A stretch of DNA of 6,918 nt. Origin: Verrucomicrobiota bacterium. Its GTDB lineage: Bacteria; Verrucomicrobiota; Verrucomicrobiia; Chthoniobacterales; UBA10450. The stretch is taken from positions 1 through 6,918 of the forward strand of contig QHNF01000378.1 of assembly GCA_003218345.1 (NCBI GenBank), written 5' to 3'. Made by a program: the position numbers and the translations under genes. Positions 1 through 5,936 of the stretch are shown here, piece by piece. Within the stretch, counting starts at the first letter, position 1, and each line of letters starts with the position of its first letter. A model generated the notes under the pieces. The model searched no databases, had not been told where the DNA came from, and saw nothing but the letters and a program-made list of their open reading frames with translations.

Positions 1-708
1 AATCCAACCGGATGAGTTTTGCCGTCGGAATTGTCTTTGCACCACGCGTGGGCGGCCGCACCATCGTCGCTATCGCCCCACCAGAATCGCGTTGTCGTCC
101 CAGCCCGCGCCGCATACTCCCATTCTGCTTCGCTCGGTAGCCGATATCGTCCGTCACCTGAGGTCGAAACCTGCCCGCGCACCTTGTTATTCAGCCACTC
201 GACATACGCGCGCGCATCCTGCCAGCTGATGCACACCACAGGATCGTGATCAGTTTGATTGTAGCCCGGACTCTTCCAGTTCAAGTCCGGCTGCTTATTC
301 CATTTGAAACTGTCCTTGCCACATCCGTCGCCTGGCGGATAGCCGGTTTCGCGAACAAAAATGGCGTATTCGGCGCGTGTTATATCGTATTTCCCAAGGG
401 CGAAGGATTGCAGGACAACACGATGTTGTGGCGCTTCATCAGCAACCGATGCAGCATTCGAACCGTGAGTTGCCGCCCAAGTTTTCTCCGCCGCCGCCCA
501 GCCGATGATGAACGAACCCGCCGGGATAACCACCATCTCTTACGACCATTTCGGGACAATCGCGGCACTCGCGGAACACCGTCCCTGGCTTCGCGGCAGC
601 AACATCGTTCACTTGCGGTTCAACCACACGCGCAGCGGTGACGGCAAAAATGCACGCGGCGGAGAGCAAAAAGGCCGCGAGCAGTGTTCGCCTTAGACTC
701 GGATTCAT
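1..708 (-). pseudogene. Secreted formylglycine-generating-enzyme-like protein (SUMF1/DUF323 family), frameshifted and truncated by the window edge
   Basis: Start is the ATG at 708-706, giving MNPSLRRTLLAAFLLSAAC..., a basic then hydrophobic export signal. An upstream in-frame ATG at 744 lies inside the predicted promoter spacer, so it is disfavoured. The first frame reads FRECRDCPEMVV, the usual entry to the domain, down to about 541. The family sequence then continues in another frame from 539 ([14 protein letters not shown]), with one extra base (540) at the junction and a TAA just before it in the second frame. That second frame stays open to the window start and carries [34 protein letters not shown] and [19 protein letters not shown], typical of the SUMF1/FGE fold. 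The catalytic-cysteine region of true FGEs lies beyond the window, so oxidase activity cannot be judged; many relatives are non-catalytic. It could be a real pseudogene or a base-level error. Family assignment is firm. Confidence 0.85.
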
Positions 709-721
709 TTGCCAGTTACTG

Positions 722-751
722 ATGAGATGCAGCAGAATTGCCATTGTTCCC
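722..751 (-). promoter_or_regulatory. Predicted ECF (sigmaE-like) promoter for the SUMF1-like gene
   Basis: On the minus strand GGGAAC (751-746) is followed after 18 bases by TCTCAT (727-722). This resembles the sigmaE-type pattern GGAAC...TCTnA. The -10 ends 13 bases before the ATG at 708, so the mRNA would have a very short leader. The same motif pair with identical spacing faces the sigma gene on the other strand. No transcription data are available. Confidence 0.5.
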
Positions 752-823
752 GACCGCTCGAAAATTTTTGAAACCTGATCGCGCAGACAATCACGAGACC
801 GCCCGCTGTTTTTCTCTGTTTAC

Positions 824-853
824 GGGAACAAACGGCACCGTGAGAACTCTTAT
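824..853 (+). promoter_or_regulatory. Predicted ECF (sigmaE-like) autoregulatory promoter of the sigma/anti-sigma operon
   Basis: GGGAAC (824-829) is followed after 18 bases by TCTTAT (848-853), close to the GGAAC / TCTnA pattern of sigmaE-type promoters. The ATG of the ECF sigma gene lies 17 bases further on. ECF factors commonly transcribe their own operon. A near-palindrome TCGAAAATTTTTGA at 758-771 lies between this promoter and its minus-strand partner. Confidence 0.5.
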
Positions 854-870
854 GTTGGAATAACGGCGAC

Positions 871-1386
871 ATGTCCGCCGACCTTGAGTTTGAAAAGCTG
901 GTGAAATGTTATTACCGAGATCTTTATCGGTTTGGCTTCAGCCTTACCGGAAGCGAGTCGGATGCGGCTGACCTTACCCAGGAGACTTTTTACATTTGGG
1001 CCAACAAAGGTCACCAGCTCAACAATCCGGCAAACGTTAAAGGATGGCTCTTCACAACGTTGCACCGCGAGTTTCTTAAAATCTGCCGGCGCCGGAAGCG
1101 GTTTGCGGATGAACCGATTGATGAGAGCGGGCACAACTTGCCTGATGTGCCGGCGGACTGCGTGAACCGGATCGACTCGCGAACACTGCTTCGCATGCTG
1201 CGCGAGATCGACGAAGATTTCCGTGCGCCACTGGTACTCTATTACATGGAGGATTTTTCTTATAAACAAATTGCCGATGTGCTGGCGGTTCCGCTGGGGA
1301 CTGTGCAGTCGCGAATTGCGCGTGCAAAACTTCAGCTTTTGCGTCGGCTGAGCGAGACGAATCCGCCGCTTGGACAAGCTAAATGA
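871..1386 (+). CDS. RNA polymerase sigma factor, ECF (sigma-70) subfamily
   Basis: A 171-residue protein of normal ECF length. Region 2 spans about residues 5-75 and contains DLTQETFYIWAN (34-45), the core-binding and -10 recognition helices, then VKGWLFTTLHREFL. Region 4 spans about 105-160, with LVLYYMEDFSYKQIADVL followed by the recognition helix around PLGTVQSRIARAKL, which reads the -35 element. There is no region 1.1, no region 3 and no C-terminal extension. It directs core polymerase to a small regulon in response to a signal relayed by an anti-sigma factor. The stop overlaps the next gene's start (ATGA at 1383-1386), so the two are translationally coupled. Only a weak GGAA (857-860) precedes the ATG. 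The ECF group and its signal cannot be named from sequence alone. Confidence 0.95.
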   Translation: MSADLEFEKLVKCYYRDLYRFGFSLTGSESDAADLTQETFYIWANKGHQLNNPANVKGWLFTTLHREFLKICRRRKRFADEPIDESGHNLPDVPADCVNRIDSRTLLRMLREIDEDFRAPLVLYYMEDFSYKQIADVLAVPLGTVQSRIARAKLQLLRRLSETNPPLGQAK

Positions 1387-2012
1387 ACGCGCGCGAGGCC
1401 AAAGAAATCTTGCTTCTATATCGCGGGCCGGTGGACGACGCGGATCCGCAATTTCGAGAAGCGCTGGCGCACGTGCAGCGCGATCCCGAGCTTGCTAAAT
1501 GGTTGCGAGAGCAGACCAGATGTTACGACGCAATTCGAGCAAAACTTCGCGAGCTCGAACCACCGGTCGATCTGTCTCGGAAGATTATTCGCACTCGGCC
1601 GATCCCGTTCGGTCGAAAGTGGAATGAAATTCTGAAGCTTGCGGCAGCAATAATTGTCTCGGCAAGTATAACTGCCCTTGGCTTCAAATTGTCGGAGCGC
1701 AAAAGGCATTCCATTGCGCAAGGACATGAAATCCTGGTGAAAGGCGAAGTGCTAGATATGACTTGTTACATCGCTTATAACCTGAGTGGGCCGGAGCACG
1801 CGTCGTGCGCGCGAGACTGCATCAGAAACGGCTTGCCCGTCGGCATTAAAGCGGAGGACGGAAAAGTTTATTTGCTGACCGGGAACGCCGGCAAATCCGT
1901 CAATGCAGAACTCGCTGACTACGCGGCAAAGGTTGTGACCATCAAAGGAAAGGAAAGTATCCGCGACGGCTTTGCGCAGCTCCAAGTGGAAGAGATTCGG
2001 AAATTCTACTGA
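1383..2012 (+). CDS. Membrane anti-sigma-like protein with an extracytoplasmic Cys/His-containing domain
   Basis: A 209-residue protein coupled by a 4-base overlap to the ECF sigma gene. Residues 1-79 form a charged, helical cytoplasmic part (for example DPQFREALAHVQRDPELAKW) without the HxxxCxxC zinc motif of ZAS anti-sigmas. One membrane helix lies at about 82-101 (ILKLAAAIIVSASITALGF). The outside part, about 115-209, begins GEVLDMTCYIAY and contains Cys128, His139, Cys142 and Cys146 (H-x2-C-x3-C), then GLPVGIKAEDGKVYLL and a final beta-rich VVTIKGKE...LQVEEI. From memory this outer domain resembles small exported proteins of Verrucomicrobia and Planctomycetes. Position, topology and coupling support an anti-sigma role; binding of the sigma factor is inferred. 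The Cys/His cluster may bind a metal or sense redox state, which is speculative. Confidence 0.8.
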   Translation: MNAREAKEILLLYRGPVDDADPQFREALAHVQRDPELAKWLREQTRCYDAIRAKLRELEPPVDLSRKIIRTRPIPFGRKWNEILKLAAAIIVSASITALGFKLSERKRHSIAQGHEILVKGEVLDMTCYIAYNLSGPEHASCARDCIRNGLPVGIKAEDGKVYLLTGNAGKSVNAELADYAAKVVTIKGKESIRDGFAQLQVEEIRKFY

Positions 2013-2260
2013 GGGCCTTAGTCCTAAAATTTGGGAGGCAGCGAGGGAAGTTAAGAAATTAAGATATAGGAAGCAAGAAGGAGGAATTCCCGGCTAACCC
2101 ATAGTCGCAGCCTAAATAGAGATGAGCGAGGGTGGGGAGAAGAAGTTGTTCGCGGAATTTTTCATGGTCATGAAGCGTATCGGAACTTGGACACGCGCGT
2201 CAAAGAAGATAGGAAGTATGATTCAATCGCACGGTAGTGTTTTTTCTGTAACTTTTTCAT

Positions 2261-2743
2261 ATGAAAACTCTCGCTCTGGTCTTACTGGTTTTTGTATCAG
2301 TATCGATGGCATCGGCAGCGCAGCCGGTTGTTGTTATTGTTCGTCACGCGGAGAAGGCTTCCGACGGTGGTAATGATCCGGATTTATCTTCGGCTGGTCG
2401 TGCGCGGGCTGACGCGCTTGCACGGATTTTGAAGAACTCAGGGATCACGGCAATCTTCACCAGCGAATTCAAGCGCACCCAGGAAACCGCGGCGCCGATC
2501 GCGACATCAACTCACCTGACGCCAACCGTGGTTGCGGCGAAAGATACGGCCGGGCTCGTGGCGAAGTTACATCAGCTAAACGGCAACGCGTTGGTTGTTG
2601 CGCATGGCGACACAATTCCGAACATCATCAAAGCGCTTGGAATCAATAGCCCGATCAACATTCCTGACGAGGATTACTCGGACTTGTTAATCGTCACGCT
2701 TGGCGATAAACCGCAGCTTTTTCGGCTGCATTGCTCTTCCTAA
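2261..2743 (+). CDS. Exported histidine phosphatase family protein (SixA/phosphoglycerate-mutase-like fold)
   Basis: A 160-residue protein with an N-terminal signal peptide (about residues 1-20, MKTLALVLLVFVSVSMASAA), so it should act outside the cytoplasm. VIVRHAEKA (25-33) holds the phosphate-accepting His29 with Arg28. TSEFKRTQETA (67-77) is the conserved active-site arm, and VVAHGDTIP (112-120) supplies the second active-site histidine, His115. The size matches compact SixA-like members rather than glycolytic mutases. The substrate cannot be told. No Shine-Dalgarno is visible just before the ATG; the preceding bases are T-rich. It stands alone, 248 bases after the anti-sigma gene and convergent with the oxidoreductase gene. 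An overlapping reading frame at 2122-2373 has no recognisable content and was not called. Confidence 0.9.
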   Translation: MKTLALVLLVFVSVSMASAAQPVVVIVRHAEKASDGGNDPDLSSAGRARADALARILKNSGITAIFTSEFKRTQETAAPIATSTHLTPTVVAAKDTAGLVAKLHQLNGNALVVAHGDTIPNIIKALGINSPINIPDEDYSDLLIVTLGDKPQLFRLHCSS

Positions 2744-2869
2744 CGACGGCAAAAAAAGGCAGAAGCAGTTGTTTCGAGTCTTTGCTTTCACCTTTGCTGA
2801 TTGTGGTGGCAGGGAAATTCCATCAGCGATTAGAATTGCGGTGCTAGCGTTTCGAATCTGTCGAGCTGC

Positions 2870-3733
2870 CTAGCTGGCTCGAAATTTCTCGGCGTGGTCC
2901 CGGGCAAATTGCGCGAAATCGGTTGGCGGAGCACCAGTGATTTTTTCGATGTCGGCTGTGACGGCGCTCCACCGGCTCTGTTTATTGATTGCGTGCAGCT
3001 CCATTAACGCCTCCACTTGCCACTTCGGCACGCCGGCTTGAAGCATTCCGTCGCGGGCGGCGCCTTCCGGTACATCGACATATTTAAACTCGCGACCCGT
3101 AGCGTCGGAAAGAATCCGCGCCACGTCTGCAATGCCGAGCGCCGCTGGGCCGGTGAGGGTATAGATCTTTTCTTCGTGCCCGTCGCTCGTCAGCACATCC
3201 GCGGCAACGCTCGCGACATTGCGGGTGTCGACAAAGGATGCCGTCCCATTTCCCCAGGGCAGATAGATCGAGCCGTCGCGCGGCGGAAAGTAAGTGATGA
3301 AATTTTGCATGAACGAATTCGGCCGCAAAAACGTGAACGCCAGACCCGATTCACGGATGTGTTGTTCGTTTGCGGCATGCCATTTTCCAACCGTGAACTG
3401 AATCTCGTTATCGACACCGATGGCCGAAAGTTTCACGATGCGGCGAACACCGGCGCGTTTCGCAGCATCGACAAACGCATTCGTTAGCTCCACTTGATTT
3501 GGCAGCAGCGGCGGCAGAAGGAAAATTTTCGTAACGCCACCAAGTGCGCCGGCAAACGAGGCTTCGTTTTCAAAGTCGAACGTCGCAAGCGCGATGTCGT
3601 CGTCGAATTGCGGTCGCGCTTTGGCTTGATCGCGCACGCCAGCGCGGACCGTCGCCCCTTTTTTGGAAAGTAGCTTCGTGACGTCGCGCCCGACCGTGCC
3701 GGTCGCGCCAGTTACCAAAATAGTTTTAACCAT
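2870..3733 (-). CDS. NmrA-like NAD(P)-binding oxidoreductase (atypical short-chain dehydrogenase)
   Basis: A 287-residue protein, normal for NmrA/QorB-like atypical SDRs. The Rossmann dinucleotide-binding motif VTGATGTVG is at residues 7-15. The middle contains VRRIVKLSAIGVD (96-108) and GKWHAANEQHIRESGL..TFLRPNSFMQNF (116-145), the region that replaces the classical YxxxK catalytic pair in this group. RNVASVAADVL (171-181) and YTLTGPAALGIADVARIL (191-208) are typical of the C-terminal half. Members are NAD(P)H-dependent quinone or azo reductases, or redox sensors without catalysis; which applies here is unclear. A purine-rich GAGAAAG precedes the ATG on the minus strand. It appears monocistronic, and a perfect palindrome at 3759-3770 suggests local repression. 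Confidence 0.9.
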   Translation of the reverse strand: MVKTILVTGATGTVGRDVTKLLSKKGATVRAGVRDQAKARPQFDDDIALATFDFENEASFAGALGGVTKIFLLPPLLPNQVELTNAFVDAAKRAGVRRIVKLSAIGVDNEIQFTVGKWHAANEQHIRESGLAFTFLRPNSFMQNFITYFPPRDGSIYLPWGNGTASFVDTRNVASVAADVLTSDGHEEKIYTLTGPAALGIADVARILSDATGREFKYVDVPEGAARDGMLQAGVPKWQVEALMELHAINKQSRWSAVTADIEKITGAPPTDFAQFARDHAEKFRAS

Positions 3734-3758
3734 AAACTTTCTCTACATTGCGTTATGA

Positions 3759-3770
3759 TTATGGCCATAA
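3759..3770. promoter_or_regulatory. Perfect 12-bp palindrome TTATGGCCATAA, candidate operator of the oxidoreductase gene
   Basis: TTATGGCCATAA is exactly self-complementary and ends 25 bases upstream of the oxidoreductase start codon, in the region where a promoter or operator is expected. On the minus strand a -10-like CATAAT overlaps it. No regulator gene is adjacent, so the binding protein is unknown. NmrA-like genes are often controlled by HxlR-type repressors, but this is not shown here. Confidence 0.4.
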
Positions 3771-3839
3771 GGGAAATTCCAGAAGTCATAATATTGTCCT
3801 GTTCGCCCTCAATAGAAAACACATCATTTGAAATCATCG

Positions 3840-3867
3840 TTTGTGTTTCGCCAAATCCGGGTAATAC
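3840..3867 (+). promoter_or_regulatory. Weak candidate housekeeping promoter for the RRM gene cluster
   Basis: TTTGTG (3840-3845), then 16 bases, then TAATAC (3862-3867) preceded by GGG. If used, transcription would start near 3875 and leave a leader of roughly 125 bases before the RRM start codon. The -35 match is poor and other pairings are possible. Confidence 0.25.
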
Positions 3868-3920
3868 TGCGCGCTTATTGGATTACTCTGTTTAACTTCA
3901 CTGCGCGGTAGATCGTCAGG

Positions 3921-3962
3921 TGAGCGTCGCTCATTGGTGGTTTGAAACCCGATTCCCGGGAA
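3921..3962 (+). promoter_or_regulatory. Three consecutive short palindromes in the leader of the RRM gene
   Basis: TGAGCGTCGCTCA (3921-3933), GGTTTGAAACC (3939-3949) and TTCCCGGGAA (3953-3962) follow one another with gaps of only 5 and 3 bases, ending 40 bases before the RRM start codon. The first two can form small RNA hairpins with three-base loops (5-bp and 4-bp stems). The third is better as a DNA palindrome. A regulatory leader of the cold-shock type or a protein-binding site is possible; the function is inferred. Confidence 0.35.
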
Positions 3963-4002
3963 CGGCTCTGTAGGTCGGTAGTTTTTCCAAATTCAAAACA
4001 CA

Positions 4003-4305
4003 ATGAAACTGTACGTAGGTAATCTCTCTTTTGAGACCACCGAGAACGATCTTCAGGATCTGTTCGAACAACATGGTGCCGTCTCCGAAGTCCGTCTGAT
4101 GATGGACCGGATGACGGGCAAATCGCGCGGGTTTGCGTTCATCACGATGAACGATGGCGCACAAGCCAATGCTGCGATGGCCGCACTGAACGGCCACGAA
4201 CTTAACAACCGCGCGCTAGCTGTTAACGAAGCGCGTCCGCGCGAAGAGCGGCCGCGTCCGTTCGGCGGCGGCGGAAAACGCCCGTTTGCGGGCAATCGCC
4301 GGTAG
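4003..4305 (+). CDS. Single-RRM RNA-binding protein with a Gly/Arg-rich tail
   Basis: A 100-residue protein made of one RNA recognition motif (about 2-77) and a short basic tail. RNP2 is KLYVGNLSF (2-10) and RNP1 is [10 protein letters not shown] (40-49), with RNA-stacking aromatics Tyr4, Phe44 and Phe46. [19 protein letters not shown] closes the fold. The tail (about 79-100, with [14 protein letters not shown]) is rich in Gly, Arg and Pro, as in cyanobacterial Rbp and other bacterial RRM proteins. Such proteins bind single-stranded RNA and are often cold-induced. The start is fixed by RNP2 directly after the Met. No Shine-Dalgarno is seen; the preceding bases are A-rich. It heads a co-directional run with infA, a Zn-ribbon-like gene and a desaturase, and its leader is palindrome-rich. 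Confidence 0.95.
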   Translation: MKLYVGNLSFETTENDLQDLFEQHGAVSEVRLMMDRMTGKSRGFAFITMNDGAQANAAMAALNGHELNNRALAVNEARPREERPRPFGGGGKRPFAGNRR

Positions 4306-4325
4306 ATCCATATTGATCGCGCAGC

Positions 4326-4352
4326 CGGCCCCGAAAAACCTTTTTGGGGCCG
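4326..4352 (+). terminator. Strong stem-loop between the RRM gene and infA, attenuator or processing hairpin
   Basis: CGGCCCC (4326-4332) pairs perfectly with GGGGCCG (4346-4352). After a single bulged G the inner AAAAA and TTTTT pair as well, leaving a very short loop. It lies 20 bases after the RRM stop and 29 bases before the infA ATG. There is no T-run after the stem, so full intrinsic termination is doubtful. Partial attenuation, RNA processing or 3'-end protection of the RRM message would fit. Confidence 0.5.
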
Positions 4353-4381
4353 CGCTGTTCGCAATCTTGCAATATCGAAAT

Positions 4382-4597
4382 ATGGATTCTGAAAAAGCCA
4401 TTGAGCTGGAGGGCACCATCATGACGGTGCTTCCCGGAACCATGTTTCGCGTCGCGCTTGCGAACGATCATCTCGTTCTCGCGCATATTTCCGGAAAGAT
4501 GCGGAAGCGTTTCATTCGCCTCACGATTGGGGACCGAGTGAAAATGCAGATGTCGCCCTATGACACCGCCAAAGCTCGCATCGTTTATCGACTCTGA
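4382..4597 (+). CDS. infA: Translation initiation factor IF-1
   Basis: A 71-residue OB-fold protein of exactly the expected size. It starts [19 protein letters not shown] and contains [20 protein letters not shown], then [20 protein letters not shown] and ends ARIVYRL, matching IF-1 almost throughout. IF-1 binds the A site of the 30S subunit and helps IF-2 and IF-3 at initiation. The frame is open upstream, but the family N-terminus fixes the start at 4382. No Shine-Dalgarno is present. Many bacteria keep infA in a ribosomal-protein cluster, so this copy may be a second, specialised infA; that cannot be checked here. It lies 76 bases after the RRM gene and one base before the next start codon, so it is probably co-transcribed and coupled with the latter. 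Confidence 0.95.
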   Translation: MDSEKAIELEGTIMTVLPGTMFRVALANDHLVLAHISGKMRKRFIRLTIGDRVKMQMSPYDTAKARIVYRL

Positions 4598-4598
4598 C

Positions 4599-4847
4599 AT
4601 GGCGACGAGATTCTTTTTCGATCCGCCGCGACGGCCCAAAGCAAAGGCTGGCGTGACTATCAAGAGTTTGCTCGTGCGTTGTCCTTCCACGTCAAAGCTG
4701 ACCGATACCGGAAGAACAATAGAGGAAAGACTCTGGCAAACGGCCACGGTGAAAACACAAAAGTTCACCTGCTCCCACTGCGGCAGCGTTCATACCTGGA
4801 CAAAGAAGGACGTTGTTCTCGGACGGCCGACATCCGTGAGTCGCTGA
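4599..4847 (+). CDS. Small zinc-ribbon-like protein of unknown function
   Basis: An 82-residue protein starting one base after the infA stop. Cys28 lies in LVRCPSTSKLTDTG, and Cys58 and Cys61 in FTCSHCGSVHTWTKKDVV, with His60 and His65 close by. From memory this matches a widespread family of small proteins with the pattern C-P-x-T...TG...C-x-H-C-G-x-x-H-x-W, which probably bind one zinc ion and have no assigned function. An in-frame ATG at 4560 lies inside infA and was not chosen because the family begins near the Cys motif and the coupled ATG fits better. The N-terminal MATRFFFDPPRRPKAKAG is basic. It sits between infA and the desaturase (22-base gap), so it is probably co-expressed with them. 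Confidence 0.75.
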   Translation: MATRFFFDPPRRPKAKAGVTIKSLLVRCPSTSKLTDTGRTIEERLWQTATVKTQKFTCSHCGSVHTWTKKDVVLGRPTSVSR

Positions 4848-4869
4848 TCCTCTCCAAAATTTTCTCTCC

Positions 4870-5837
4870 TTGATTTTCCGTATCCCGACGGACCGCATCA
4901 ATTGGACGACTAGCTCGTTCCTGATCGGTACATTTGTTCTCACGCTGACCGCGGTGCCATTATACCTGTGGTATTTCGGCGTTGATTGGTTCCAGCTCGC
5001 CGTGTTTGCAGTGATGCTGGCCGCGACCGGCTTCAGTATCACGCTCGGTTATCACCGTCTGTTTTCGCACATGACTTTCCGGGCCAGACTCCCGGTGCGT
5101 CTGTTCATACTCATCTTTGGCGCCGCTGCGTTCGAGAATTCTGTCCTCATGTGGGCCAGCGAACATCGCCGCCATCATAAACATGTGGATCACGACGAAC
5201 ATCCGTACGACATCACCAAGCGTTTTTTTCACGCCCACATCGGCTGGCTGTTCTTCAAGCTCTTACCACATCCGCCGTTCGATAACGTTAACGATTTAAA
5301 GAAAGATCCGCTGGTCATGTGGCAACATCTACATATTCATCTTCTAGCGGTTATCGTCGGCTGGCCGGATTTCTGTGGCACGGCTGGATCAGCGCGCTTG
5401 GTGGTTTCCTAATTGGTGGCGTCGCAAAGGTGGTCGTGCTCCAACATGGCACATTTCTGATTAACTCAGCCTGCCATACCATCGGCCGTCAGCCGTATTC
5501 GACGCGATGCAGCGCGCGCGACTCGTTTTTTCTGGCGTTGTTTACCTTCGGCGAGGGCTATCACAACTATCACCACGAATTTCAGCACGACTATCGTAAC
5601 GGCGTGAAACCGTGGCAGTGGGATCCGACGAAATGGTTGATCTGGATTCTGTCGAGGCTGGGCTTGACGAACGGTCTGCGCCGGGTGCCACAGGAAGCAA
5701 TTTATTCCACGGAAGCGCGGGTCCGCCAGAAACTCCGCCGCGAATCAGAAGGCCGAAGCAAAGAACCAGTGAATGCCAGCGATCCTGCTGAAAAGAGCAA
5801 GATCGATTACATCGGCCATCGTCTGATAGCCGAGTAG
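4870..5837 (+). pseudogene. Membrane fatty-acid (acyl-CoA delta-9 type) desaturase, interrupted by a frameshift
   Basis: The first frame begins at a TTG (4870): an in-frame TGA stands at 4837, no ATG or GTG follows it, and the family N-terminus FRIPTDRINWTT begins at once. It carries hydrophobic segments, His box 1 HRLFSH (62-67) and box 2 EHRRHHKHVDH (98-108), then KKDPLVMWQH, and leaves the family at about 5361. The next frame resumes at GFLWHGWISALGG and carries NSACHTIG and box 3 GEGYHNYHHEFQHDYRNG, ending at 5837. All eight-His di-iron elements are present across the two frames, and about 322 codons is a normal length. From memory about five residues are also missing at the junction, which suggests a small deletion rather than one lost base. 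The enzyme would introduce a double bond into membrane acyl chains. A genuine pseudogene or an assembly error are both possible. Confidence 0.9.
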
Positions 5838-5906
5838 TAACCACGAAGATCTGCACGTTGCGAGATCACTGCGCGTCCAACGGAGAACTGAAATGAAATT
5901 TTTAAT

Positions 5907-5936
5907 TTGCATTGTGCGATTGTTCGGTTAGATATT
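5907..5936 (+). promoter_or_regulatory. Candidate promoter of the ArsR-family gene, giving a leaderless transcript
   Basis: TTGCAT (5907-5912), an 18-base spacer, then GATATT (5931-5936). A start site 6-8 bases downstream would fall at or next to the A of the ATG at 5944, so the mRNA would be leaderless. This agrees with the lack of a Shine-Dalgarno. The -10 overlaps the predicted operator. Confidence 0.4.

Noticed and set aside
850..1377. Long antisense open frame opposite the sigma factor gene
   Set aside because: It is the shadow of a clear ECF sigma gene, with no family features of its own.
2012..2025. Small hairpin AGGGC-CTTA-GTCCT after the anti-sigma stop as a terminator
   Set aside because: Five pairs including a G-U, followed by AAAATTT rather than a T-run; too weak to call.
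2182..2205. GGAACTT at 2182-2188 as a third ECF promoter, before the phosphatase gene
   Set aside because: No TCTnA-like -10 lies at the spacing seen in the two divergent promoters.
2122..2373. An 83-codon open frame ahead of and overlapping the histidine phosphatase gene
   Set aside because: No recognisable motif, low-quality composition, and 113 bases of overlap with a well-supported gene in another frame.
2861..2882. Inverted repeat TCGAGC...GCTCGA at the oxidoreductase stop as a terminator
   Set aside because: Only six base pairs with a large loop, overlapping the stop codon, and no T-run in either direction.
4286..4381. Upstream extension of the infA frame, giving a 103-residue protein
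   Set aside because: The extension overlaps the RRM gene end and the hairpin, has no family similarity, and IF-1 begins at the 4382 ATG.
5295..5301. In-frame slippery heptamer T TTA AAG in the desaturase, which would shift to the frame holding the C-terminal half
   Set aside because: The zero frame stays family-like (KKDPLVMWQH...) for about 60 bases beyond it, while the shifted frame there is not. The TTA AAG codons are part of a conserved Leu-Lys, so programmed frameshifting is unlikely.
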